DNA of 64,000 nt from Sphingobacteriales bacterium JAD_PAG50586_3 (GTDB taxonomy: Bacteria > Bacteroidota > Bacteroidia > CAMBQF01), in the NCBI GenBank assembly GCA_023213195.1, contig CP096135.1, positions 1,258,616 through 1,322,615 on the forward strand. Direction: 5' to 3'. The position numbers and the translations under genes were made by a program. Shown here in pieces: positions 10,169-20,200 of this stretch. Every line of letters begins with the position of its first letter. The stretch's first letter is position 1. Below the pieces are notes generated by a model, which did not search any database, had not been told where the DNA came from, and saw only the letters and a program-made list of their open reading frames with translations.

Positions 10169-11737
10169 ATGAGTATAAAAGATAAATTGAGGGGTAGCCT
10201 GTCTTACGACTTGCCTGCCGCCCTGGTAGTGTTTTTAGTTGCGCTACCGTTGTGTTTGGGTATAGCTTTAGGCTCTAAAGCGCCGTTGTTTTCGGGTATT
10301 ATTGCCGGTATTGTAGGCGGTATAATTGTAGGCGCTATTAGCGGTTCGCAACTTAGCGTTAGCGGTCCTGCGGCTGGTTTAACAACCATTGTTGCCGCAG
10401 CCATAACCCGCATGCCTGTTTACGAAGCCTTTTTGCTGGCGGTTGTTATAGCCGGGGTAATTCAAATTATACTGGGCAATTTACGGGCCGGTTTCTTGGG
10501 CGATTTTGTTCCATCATCAGTAATTAAAGGCATGCTGGCCGCCATTGGCCTTATGCTTATTTTAAAACAGCTGCCCCACTTAGTAGGGTATGATGCCGAC
10601 TTTATGGGCGATGAAGAATTTTTTCAGCCCGACAAGGAAAATACCTTTACAGAAATTCTCAGGTCTGTTAACTTTATTTCGCCGGGCGCCATGGTAATTG
10701 GTGTTTTGGCTATTGCCATACAAATAATTTGGGAGGGTAAATTCTTTAAATCGCACAAAATATTATCACTAATACCTGCACCGCTAATAGTGGTAGTAAT
10801 GGGTATTGTTACCAACCAGATTTTGATTAGCGCTAATGCTGATATGGCTGTAAAGCCAGAGCACATGGTTAACATACCGGTGGCAGAATCGTTTGCGCAG
10901 TTTCAATCGTTTTTTACACTGCCCGATATTAAGTATCTTAAAAATATTGATGTGTGGATAACTGCCGGCACCATTGCCATTGTAGCCAGCCTTGAGTCTT
11001 TACTTAGTTTAGAAGCCAGCGATAAGCTAGATCCCTACAAGCGCCTTTCGCCACCAAACAGAGAACTTGTAGCCCAAGGCTCAGGCAATATAGTTTCGGG
11101 TATGTTGGGTGGCTTGCCGGTAACGGCTGTTATTGTGCGTAGCTCGGCCAATATAAACGCAGGTGCAAGAACCAAGCTTAGCGCTATTTTACATGGGGTG
11201 TTATTATTAGTATGTGTGGTATTTATACCCACGGTATTAAACCTTATACCCCTATCGGCACTGGCAGGCATACTAATATTTGTAGGCTTTAAACTGGCTA
11301 AACCCGCTGTTTTTAAAGAAGTGTTTAAACGCGGCTGGCCACAGTTTGTGCCATTTGTTGTTACTGTGGTTGCTATACTTGGCACCGACCTTTTAATAGG
11401 TATTTTTATTGGTATTGGTGTGGCCCTTTTCTACTTAATACGTAGCAACTACCGTCAGGCGGTTTTGGTTATAAATGATGGCGATAGCTATTTAATGCGC
11501 TTTAGGAGCGAGGTTTCTTTCTTAAACAAATCGTATGTGCGCAACTGGCTAGAATCTATCCCTCCACGCAGCCATGTGCTTATAGATGCATCGCAATCTC
11601 ATTACATTGATAATGATATTATACAAGATGTGCACGACTTTTTAGAGCATGCCCACCTTAAAGAGATTAGTGTAGAATTTAAAAAATCTAAAAATGGCAA
11701 AGACCATTTTGGTAAAGCTAAAAACGACGAGGAATGA
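10169..11737 (+). CDS. SulP-family anion (probably bicarbonate) transporter with STAS domain
   Basis: A 522-residue inner-membrane protein with about 11-12 hydrophobic segments over residues ~15-430 and a short C-terminal STAS domain (~435-515). Family marks are VALPLCLGIALGS, the GSQLSVSGPAAGLT block and VRSSANINAGA. SulP proteins move sulfate, bicarbonate or dicarboxylates. Its stop overlaps the start of the carbonic anhydrase gene by 4 bases (ATGA), so the two are translationally coupled. That pairing argues for bicarbonate as substrate, since carbonic anhydrase would interconvert the imported bicarbonate and CO2. A second SulP gene lies at 45525-47170. The substrate is inferred, not shown. 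Confidence 0.88.
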   Translation: MSIKDKLRGSLSYDLPAALVVFLVALPLCLGIALGSKAPLFSGIIAGIVGGIIVGAISGSQLSVSGPAAGLTTIVAAAITRMPVYEAFLLAVVIAGVIQIILGNLRAGFLGDFVPSSVIKGMLAAIGLMLILKQLPHLVGYDADFMGDEEFFQPDKENTFTEILRSVNFISPGAMVIGVLAIAIQIIWEGKFFKSHKILSLIPAPLIVVVMGIVTNQILISANADMAVKPEHMVNIPVAESFAQFQSFFTLPDIKYLKNIDVWITAGTIAIVASLESLLSLEASDKLDPYKRLSPPNRELVAQGSGNIVSGMLGGLPVTAVIVRSSANINAGARTKLSAILHGVLLLVCVVFIPTVLNLIPLSALAGILIFVGFKLAKPAVFKEVFKRGWPQFVPFVVTVVAILGTDLLIGIFIGIGVALFYLIRSNYRQAVLVINDGDSYLMRFRSEVSFLNKSYVRNWLESIPPRSHVLIDASQSHYIDNDIIQDVHDFLEHAHLKEISVEFKKSKNGKDHFGKAKNDEE

Positions 11738-12366
11738 AAAGCATAGAAAGAATTTTACTGGAGAATAAAGCATGGTCTAAAGAAAAATTAATGGACGATG
11801 CCGATTTTTTTAAAAGGCTTGAAAAAATACAAAAGCCCGACTTTTTATGGATTGGTTGTAGCGATAGCCGTGTACCGGCTAATGAGGTAACCAATACCGA
11901 CCCGGGCGAGATGTTTGTGCACCGCAACATTGCTAACATGGTTGTACATACCGATTTAAACCTGTTAAGTGTATTGCAATATGCCGTAGAGGTATTAGAG
12001 GTAAAGCATGTTATAGTTTGTGGCCACTATGGCTGCGGTGGGGTAAGGGCTGCCTTGGGCAACCAAAGCCTTGGTATTATTAATAAGTGGCTGCGCAATA
12101 TTAAAGATGTATATCATAACCACCGCGATGAGGTTGATGCACTTGGCGATATAGATATAAAAACAAACAGGCTGGTAGAGTTGAATGTTATGGAACAGGT
12201 AACCAACCTTGCCAAAACATCAATAATACAACATGCGTGGAAACACCATAACAGGCCTACGCTGCACGGTTGGGTATACTCATTAAGCGATGGGATATTA
12301 AAAGAATTATACTCTATGGATGAAAGCAGCGGAATAGACCCTATTTACCAATACGATAATCCATAG
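11734..12366 (+). CDS. can: Beta-class carbonic anhydrase
   Basis: A 210-residue enzyme that catalyses CO2 + H2O to bicarbonate + H+ using zinc. All key residues are present: Cys42, Asp44 and Arg46 in GCSDSRVPA, and His98 and Cys101 in CGHYGCGG. Length and the family-typical HRNIANMV block match type I beta carbonic anhydrases. It overlaps the upstream SulP gene by 4 bases and is followed by a strong hairpin terminator, so the two form a compact operon. Confidence 0.95.
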   Translation: MKSIERILLENKAWSKEKLMDDADFFKRLEKIQKPDFLWIGCSDSRVPANEVTNTDPGEMFVHRNIANMVVHTDLNLLSVLQYAVEVLEVKHVIVCGHYGCGGVRAALGNQSLGIINKWLRNIKDVYHNHRDEVDALGDIDIKTNRLVELNVMEQVTNLAKTSIIQHAWKHHNRPTLHGWVYSLSDGILKELYSMDESSGIDPIYQYDNP

Positions 12367-12391
12367 TACTTATTTGTTCCGTATTTCCAAT

Positions 12392-12426
12392 ACTCCCGTT
12401 TACCTTTTGGTGCGGGAGTTTTTTTA
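12392..12426 (+). terminator. Rho-independent terminator after the carbonic anhydrase gene
   Basis: ACTCCCG pairs with CGGGAGT across a ~14-base loop, and a run of seven T follows. It ends the sulP-can operon and abuts the convergent gene's stop codon. Confidence 0.85.
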
Positions 12427-13753
12427 TGTAAACATCCAAAAATGTACGGCTACATAAATTGCTGCCAACCCTACTGAAGATATGGCCCAGGTTTTTATGG
12501 GAATGTATTGCGATGGCGATATTTTTTCAATGCTCCTTATCCGGTAAATTAAATACGCTTTTTCTGCAAACGATGCTAAAACTACCGACATGGCTACACC
12601 GTTTATTCCCCATACATACCCTAAGCCAAGGCCTAATACAATGGCGGTGCAAAGCTCTAGAATAGACCCCTGCACAATAGCCCTGCGGTAGCCCAGGCCA
12701 AGCAATATACTTTGGGGGAACACAAACCTGCTTATAACCAACAGCAGAAATATATTAAATACCGATGCCGATTCTGCAAATTCGGGGTTGAAAACCGTTG
12801 GGTATATAAAGGGGCTGGCAACCATCAATACCGCACAAAACGGAAATAGGATACCTATATGTGTTGCGGTAGATTTTTTATCGGCCTAAGCCCTGCGCGC
12901 CATTCTTTGCCGGCCTCGGCTATTTGGGGTATAAGGGCGGCGCTAAAAGCGTTAGCTAAAAGCAAGGTTAGTGGCAACTCTTTGGCCCCGTAGCGGTAAA
13001 GGGCAAAATCGGTTTCGCCCATAAAGCCCGATACAAAAAACCCGATATATACTCTACCGACCCACTAAATAGCGCAGCAATAATAAGTGGCGACGCACCG
13101 GCCATTAGGTTATAAAACACCTGCTTTTTGGGTTTATATATCTTCTTGCCAAACACAACGCTTACCAATAAAGCAAAGCGCAACAGATTAAGCCCAATAA
13201 GCCAGTAAACACAATCGGCTATGCCGTTGCCCCAGGCAAATGCTGCGGCTACAGCGGCTACATGGGCGGTATAATGCAACACGCTGTACCACACCAACCA
13301 AGTTAGGCGCTGTTCTAATAGCAACACATACTCCATCATTACCGCAGTGCCTGCAATAAATATTACTATGCCGAAGAGCAGTATCGGCTGGCGGTATTCT
13401 CCGGTTGCTAAATCGGGGTAAAGTATAAATATAAATGCCAGGTATAGCAGGGTTATAGGCAGCCTAAATAGCATTAACCACCAAAAGGTGTTTTGCATTA
13501 AGGCCTTTTTATTGTCGGTTTTGGCGTACTGAATCAGCATGTTTTGCATAAACCCGTTTAGCCAGAAAAAGCTTACTGCCGATGATATAAAGATGAGCGT
13601 TTCGTAAATACCAATAAGGTTAGAAGCTACGCCCATTTGGGCAAGCACAACGCCGGTAAGCAATAGCGATGCAAACCTAAACAGTTGTACAAACTGCAGG
13701 GCCGATGTGCCATTGTTAAATATTGCTGATAGCGATGCGCTCTTATTACTCAA
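12424..13753 (-). CDS. Flippase-like multi-pass membrane protein (MATE/Wzx fold; two frameshifts)
   Basis: Three frames together encode one ~445-residue membrane protein of the polysaccharide flippase (MOP) type, which moves lipid-linked sugars across the inner membrane. About 12 hydrophobic segments are visible, starting with FRFASLLLTGVVLAQ and ending with IYVAVHFWMFT. Break 1 lies at the six-T run read on the minus strand near 13040: one more T restores SGFFVSGFMGETDFALYRYG. Break 2 is near 12888-12893: one more G restores AGLRADKKSTATHIGILFPF. The start is uncertain; TTG at 13753 (SNKSASLS...) fits better than the upstream Met at 13828, which would overlap the divergent gene deeply. The specific lipid substrate is unknown. 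Confidence 0.7.
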
Positions 13754-13772
13754 TTTACCCGATATTTGAAAC

Positions 13773-14660
13773 GTGGTTACCCACCTAAAACACAGCGAAA
13801 TTAACAAACTTAACTGGGACAGTTGCATATTGGCCTCAACATGTGCTGTGCCCTATGCTCTTTCGTGGTATTTAGATGTGGTGTCGCCCGGTTGGGAAGC
13901 CCTGGTTCTAGGCAATTACGAAGCTGTTATGCCGCTTACCTACAGGGTTAAGTATGGAGTTAGTTATGTTTTTACCCCACCCTTTGTTCAGCAACTGGGC
14001 ATATTTGGTAAAGATGGCGTTGATGAAGAAGCCTTTATAAAAGCCATTCCTGCTAAGTATAAGTATGTTGATGTGAACCTTAATGAGGGGAATACAACCG
14101 CAGGCATAGCCAATGCCAACATACTCCTCAACCTTAATAATACCTACGATAACCTATATGCTGCCTTTACCGATAACACTAAGCGGAATAGTAGAAAAGC
14201 CGAAAAGGCAGGCTTGGTTTTAAAACAGCTAGGCAATGCAGCAGAGGTAATAAACCTGTTTAAGGCCAATAAAGGCAAAGAGGTTAGCTTTGGCAAAGCT
14301 GAATACGACTTGCTTAATGCGTTGGTAAAAAAGCTAAACAGCACAACGCTTGTTCTATATGGGGTGTTGTTAATCAAGCTAATGAGGTGGTTGCCGGGGC
14401 GGTGTTTATTTCGGCTGCGGGCAGGCATGTGTTTTTATTCTCAGGCAACAATGCCGATGCACGGCAGGCCGGTGCTATGCACTTTTTGTTGGCAGGGTTT
14501 ATTAAGCAGCATGCCAATACCCATACTGTTTTAGATTTTGAAGGCTCTAACAATGCCAACCTGACTAAGGTTCTATTTAAGTTTTGGTGGGTATAAAACC
14601 CAATACCCAAAGCTAAAGCTAAACAGGTTGCCGTTTCCGCTCAATAAGCTGAAAGCTTAA
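13773..14660 (+). CDS. GNAT/FemAB-like acyltransferase-fold protein (two frameshifts)
   Basis: Starts with GTG at 13773. The N-terminal KLNWDSCI...ALSWYLDVVSPGWEALV and the block NTKRNSRKAEKAG are typical of Bacteroidota GNAT-like proteins related to FemAB aminoacyl transferases. Two breaks occur. Near 14356-14362, one more T gives WGVVNQANEVVAGAVF. Near 14566-14571, removing one base gives FYLSFGGYKTQYPKL up to a TAA at 14658-14660. The repaired length is ~295 residues. The gene is divergent from the flippase and converges on recO with a 4-base overlap. With the flippase next door, a role in cell-envelope building is possible (inference). Confidence 0.65.
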
Positions 14661-15373
14661 GCGAGTACTTCTTTTAATATTATATGCGATTTTATGGTGC
14701 CCAGCGTTTCTACATGCACACGGTAATATTCTATTAGCCTTGCCAATAGAAGCTCTCTGCGGGCTTTGTCAGGGTGAAAGTGTACTTTGCCCTCGCCTAA
14801 ATACCAGTTTATGCATTGGGCCAGCAGGGCGGTTTCAGTACTATCAGTATAGTGCGGGTGCGGCGGAATGATATCGGTAAATTCGCCCACCATTAAATCA
14901 AAATACGGCATGGCATCTTCGGGTGGTAGGGTAGGGAAGAAGCCCAAAAACCTTGATAGCCCAATTAAATATGCATGCGGAAACATGGCAGGTATATCAA
15001 CAGTGTTTTCCAGGTTGTAGGTGGTAGTTTCTAAAAATTTAAACAGGTCAATGTCTTGTTCCTGCTGCTTTACACTTTTAATAAATACCTCGGCCATAAA
15101 CACCGCCAGCGATCCTTTAATAATATTACTGCTTATACTGTGCCACGGTTGCGCCAACGAAACCTCTTTAAGGTTTTGCATGGTATTATTCTCTTTGCGG
15201 TAGGCAACAATATTTAACAAGGTAAGGGGCTGAAAATAGCTAAGACCTATCCTGCCGCTAAGGCGTACAAAAAAGGTATTTAGCCCATCGGTTTCAGAGT
15301 AGGCTTTTACAACAAGGCTTTTATCGTTATACTTTTGATAGTGCAGCACTATGGCCCGCGTGGTATACAGCAT
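14657..15373 (-). CDS. recO: DNA repair protein RecO
   Basis: A 238-residue protein; RecO loads RecA on gapped single-stranded DNA with RecR. The N-terminal OB-fold opening (TTRAIVLHYQKYNDKSLVVKAYSE is the relevant stretch, around residues 4-27) and the alpha-helical C-terminal part with SRFLGFFP and LPPEDAMPYFDL fit the family. Bacteroidota RecO often lacks the zinc cysteines, as here. The start is preceded at only four bases by a TAAGTTTG promoter box, which would place transcription start at the A of the ATG. Confidence 0.9.
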   Translation of the reverse strand: MLYTTRAIVLHYQKYNDKSLVVKAYSETDGLNTFFVRLSGRIGLSYFQPLTLLNIVAYRKENNTMQNLKEVSLAQPWHSISSNIIKGSLAVFMAEVFIKSVKQQEQDIDLFKFLETTTYNLENTVDIPAMFPHAYLIGLSRFLGFFPTLPPEDAMPYFDLMVGEFTDIIPPHPHYTDSTETALLAQCINWYLGEGKVHFHPDKARRELLLARLIEYYRVHVETLGTIKSHIILKEVLA

Positions 15374-15377
15374 TGTG

Positions 15378-15385
15378 CAAACTTA
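15378..15385 (-). promoter_or_regulatory. Promoter box for recO implying a leaderless transcript
   Basis: The minus strand reads TAAGTTTG and then, four bases later, the recO ATG. With the usual spacing from TAnnTTTG to the start of transcription, the mRNA would begin at or next to the start codon. Confidence 0.5.
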
Positions 15386-16938
15386 CAACGTTGCCGGTAT
15401 CTGGCAGCTATCTACAATAGCGGTAATGGTAGAGCGGGGGTGCTTAAAGAAATCGGAAACCAGAGTAGATTTATATATACCGCTTATTTTTTCTACATAC
15501 TGCTTGCGGCCGGTAAGCATCCATTGGGCGCCATAGTAATAAGCGTGTATGCAAATGTCGTTATCCTCGTTTATTTTGCGGCCCTGCGTAAGCTTAATGT
15601 AGCGCTTGTATGTGTTTACACACTTTTCGTAGTCTTTAATAGAGAAGTAGCCAATCATTAAACAGGTAAAATAACTATCTATACTCTCTGAGAACGAAAT
15701 TTGCTGGTACGATATAAGGGTTTCTTCAATAAGGTCTATGGCCTGCATGCGCTGCTTACTATCGCCCAGCAGCATTAAGCCGCTAAGGTTTAGGCGCAGG
15801 TGTATAAGGTCTAGTATATTATTGCGTTTCCACTCGGTAGTGCGGTGTATTTCATCAGCCCTTTTTCTCCACACTTCAATATCGGCACGCACTTCATCAG
15901 ATATGTTTTGCTCGGCGCCGGGCAGGTGTAGTACCTATGGTGGTAATTGGCCAAAAAGTAAGTAGCTTTTACGTTTATGGCATACAACTCTGGCTGGTTG
16001 CCAAAGTATTTCCAAAAACCAAAGTACTCGTTAAGGCGCATCAGCTTATCAATCTCTTTCCGGCTCTCGCGGGTGGTAAGGTCCAAATCGGGGTTGTTAA
16101 GCCTAAAAAGGGTTATTTTACTTTGCATGTCAGTAAAATAAGGCAATACCACATAACCATATTTACTTAGGTCTTCTTCAAAAATAATTAAAGCAGCCTG
16201 GTTTTCTTTAGAATAAAAGTACTGGGCGTTGTAGTAATAGTTTATGTAGAATATAAAATACCTGGCATGGGCCGAAATTGAGAAACAGGGGTGGTTTACA
16301 TATTGAGCAAAGTAGCCTAGGTGCTTTTCAAGGTCAGACCCTAAATCGTTCTCGCGTACGTTGATGTTGATGTTGCTCTTGAAATAGAGCATAATCTCAT
16401 TCAAAATCATTTCGTACTGCAAAATCTCGTTCAAGCGTTTTTGCAGCCTAAGCCCCTCGCCCTGGGCATTGGTCATATAGCTGTATTGAGAAAGGAAACT
16501 AAGCGCCCTTGCCGTAGCTTTAAAGTCTTCTATTTTTTCACCAATATCCAATAACAATTCCATTAGCTTAACCGCCTCGGCAATTTTGCCCTGGCTAACC
16601 ATAAGCTCTGGCTTAAATACGCTGATAGAGATATAGGTGGGGTAATTTCGGGCTAAAAAGGATGTCAGTTTTAGGGTGTACGATGCAAGTTGGTTAAAGC
16701 TTTGGCGGGTTTGCTTATCGGCCCGGCCATAAATAAGGGTGCAAAGCTCCTCATTGCCCTGAAATGTAGATATATCAGTAGTAATAGAATTTATCAACTT
16801 TAAAGGCAACTGGGCATTAGCTTTGGCCAAATAGGCCTTAAATTCTGCTAAATGCTCGTTGCTCAAAAGCTTAACTAACTTCTCTATAGTTAGTACCTGT
16901 ACTTGCTGTTTTGCAGGAGTAGCCACCGTTTCAACCAT
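15383..16938 (-). CDS. Helical, TPR-like protein of unknown function (frameshifted)
   Basis: Two frames make one ~518-residue protein. The first begins MVETVATPAKQQVQVLTIEKL and is helical with many Tyr, Leu and Asn; the second continues from AEQNISDEVRADIEVW after a one-base break near 15915-15922. No signal peptide or membrane segment is seen, so it is probably cytoplasmic. Segments such as QGKIAEAVKLMELLLDIGEK and ALSFLSQYSYMTNAQGEGL look like paired helices of a TPR-type solenoid, a protein-binding fold. I do not recognise a named family. The stop codon falls on the recO promoter box. Confidence 0.6.
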
Positions 16939-17235
16939 AATTATTATTCTACTAAGATACTACAATTTTCTTATTTCAGGCTGGCAATGTAACTTTTTTA
17001 CTGTATGTAAGGTCTTACTTTAAATAAGTTAAACTTTTATGTAAGGTTAATATTTCTCATCATTCTATTCGTCAATAATGGCGAATAAAACTGTGTGGTT
17101 TAGCTTCATATTGGTTTAATGATTTTTAAACAATGTTTTAACATTAAGTAGTGTAAGAAATGTCCCTGAAATTGATTTTTTCTTTTTAGGGCTTCTGATA
17201 ATGTTGCCAATACGAATAAAAAATATTTTAAGAGC
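16939..17235. other. Divergent intergenic region, 297 bases
   Basis: AT-rich, between the helical protein gene (minus) and the giant surface protein gene (plus). It should hold both promoters, but I see no full TAnnTTTG match and no hairpin I can defend. Confidence 0.5.
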
Positions 17236-20200
17236 ATGAAAAACAATTATTTAATTAACAAAGTTATGAGGCTTTTAGTTACAGTAACAGTTTTTTTACT
17301 GGCTGTTACGGTAAATGCCCAAACCAATTATTACTCAAAAGCAGCCGCTACCGACTTTAATTCTACGGCCAGCTGGGGTGTAAATACTGATGGTTCGGGC
17401 GCAGCGCCGGCATCTATCAGCAACGCCAATAACTTTATTATCCAAAACAACTCAGTAATGAGCTTGTCGGGTGCCGCAGCCGTGCGTACATTGGTTATTA
17501 ATGCCGGTGCATTAACGGTGGGTAGCAACACGCTTACGGTGTCTTTGGCTACAGGCAACACCTCTAACCTTACGGTTAATACAGGTGGAAGCCTAACCGT
17601 TGGCGCAGGCAGTAGCATTGTGCTAAATGGTAATATGCTTATTGCCAATGGTGCTAATTTTACCCAAAGTGGCGGCTTAATTACTATTGATGGTAATAGC
17701 AATACCGGTGTTGTGGGCAATGCTACCAGTGTTGCATCGGCCACGCCATTGTTTGCAATAGGTACAGGCAGCCAAAACTACAACTCAGGTACACTTTCTT
17801 TTACCGGAGGTAAGATTACTATTGTTGATCCACACATTGGCTCAAATACAACAACCAATGCGTATGCTTTTTATGCCAGGGTAGCCGCAGCGTCAAGTGT
17901 AAATGCCACTAACCATACGGTAGAGTTTGGCGATGGTACATCTACCGCAGCAGGCGGTACCGGTGGTTTTGTTTTTGATGGGTATGTAGGTGCCGGTTCA
18001 TTTAACTTTTTTAACTTAACGGTTAATAGTGCCGCAGGTACCAACCGTGGTGTTATTCAACAAACCAATACACAAACCATAAACGGAGACTTAACAATTT
18101 CTAAAGGAACCTTTAGTCAAAATGCATTAACAACTTATATAGGAGGTAATATTTTGGTAGATGGTTCAACCAGCAACCTTATTGCCAATAGCTTATTTTA
18201 CTTTTGCCAAACAGTTGGCACAACCATTTCTGCTCAAACTACAGCTCAAAGTGTATCTGTTGCAAACTCAGGCACTATAAACAACCTTAGCAACAAGCCC
18301 AACGGCAAATTTTACCAGTATAACTATCAGCAACACATCTAGCACAGGTGTAACTTTTAATGCATTAAACACCATATCGGGCGGTGTATCTAACTCATCA
18401 TCGGTATCTACCAATATTATATTTACAAATGGCAGGATTACTACAGGTGGCACAAGTGCTCTGTTATGGGGTACTGTAGCAAACGGTGCAACCGGTACTT
18501 TAACCACTACTGCTGCTGCCGCTTTTGCACCGGGCAGTACTTTTGGCCGTTATTGGACAGCCGCCCAAGGAGGTACAGTATTAGGTACAGGCGATGCTTC
18601 TGCAACATCAACAAGCCGTTTTCCGTTTTTAGATAATGCAGGCGTAGCACGTACCCTTTGGGTGCAAAGGGTTACCCCAAGTGGTGCAGGCGTAATTGCT
18701 GTAACATTTAATGGTACAACAGGCATTTCTAGCGGAACTTATACAGATGGAGCTTACAATATTGGCAGGGTTTCTAATTGCAGGTGGAGTGTTTCTACTT
18801 TAGGAACAGCGTTAACAGCTACAACATTTAACTTATCTGCAACAGCTACAGGTCTTTATGTGCCTACTACTACAGCCAGTAGGTTATTTAACCCCACCCT
18901 GCCTGCATACCCGGGTACACATGTTGCTGGTAGCACAACACCAACAGCAAATAGATCAGGCCTTACATTGGCTCAGTTAACGGCAGCACCATTATACATG
19001 GGCATAGCCACCGCCGACCTTAGCATTTACATCGGCACAAAGTGGCCCTTGGGAAAATACCAGCACCTGGGTTACAGGTGTTGTACCAACGGCAACCGAC
19101 AATCCAACCATATTAAATACCCACAACGTAACTGTTAACGGTGCAGCAGCTACAGCGGCTACAGTTACAGTTAATAGCGGCGGTACGCTAACCGTAAGCG
19201 GCAACACATTAACTGTTGGAACAACCATTACTAATAACGGCACGGTAACCGTAAGCGGCGGTACAATAAATGCCGTTGCAGCAACGGCAACTTTCCCAAC
19301 AACAGCTACATCAATACTGAACATAAGTAGCGGTACTTTTAATTACGGGCCTTCGGGTGGGCATAACCGCTCTATGAGTTTTGCATCGGGAGCCAGACTT
19401 AACGTAACCGGCGGAACATTTAATATTAACGGTAACCTTGCTTTAGTTTCGGGCTCGTTTTTTACACATAGTGGTGGCGATATTAATATTGACGGTAACG
19501 GCTCTAGCAGCGTGGCTACAGCTACCGCCTTATTAGGTATTGCAACACCTACAGCAAATATTAACCTAAGTGGTGGTACAATTACTATTGTTGACCCCGC
19601 AGCTAACACTACCCAAAATGCCTTTACTTTTAGCGGTACGGGTACTGTTATTTGTACCGGTACGCATACTGTGCGTTTTGGCGATGGCACATCAACAACA
19701 GCCGGAACAACCGATGGGTTTATTTTAAATAATACCGGTGCGCCCTCTCGCTTTAATTTTAGAAATTTAATTGCTAATGGCGGAAGCACAGGTGCTAACA
19801 GGTTTGTAAGGCAATCGTCTACAGATAATAGTGTGTTGGGTACTTTAACAGTAAATGCAAACTCTGCATACCGTTGCAACACCTACAGTTTATATTTAGC
19901 CGGCAACCTGGTTGTAAACGGTACTTTAGTTGTTGATGGAACAGCATCTGACGACTTGTTTTTCCAAGATTTTTCTACAGGCACAGGTGTAGCGGTAACT
20001 GTTGGGCAAACAATAAGCGGAACAGGTACAATACAAAATGCTATTACAGGGGCAACCGCTAATATGACAAGGGTAACCTTCCACAACTCAAGCGCGGCAG
20101 GTGTTACCATTAATAATACAGGCAACTTTATAACAGGTGTAGGTACAGGGTCTGTTAGTGCCACCCTTACTTTAACAGCCGGTAAAATAGATTTAAGTGG

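Noticed and set aside
12828-13828. Two separate membrane proteins
   Set aside because: The gap between them encodes the missing membrane segments in another frame, so it is one flippase gene with two breaks.
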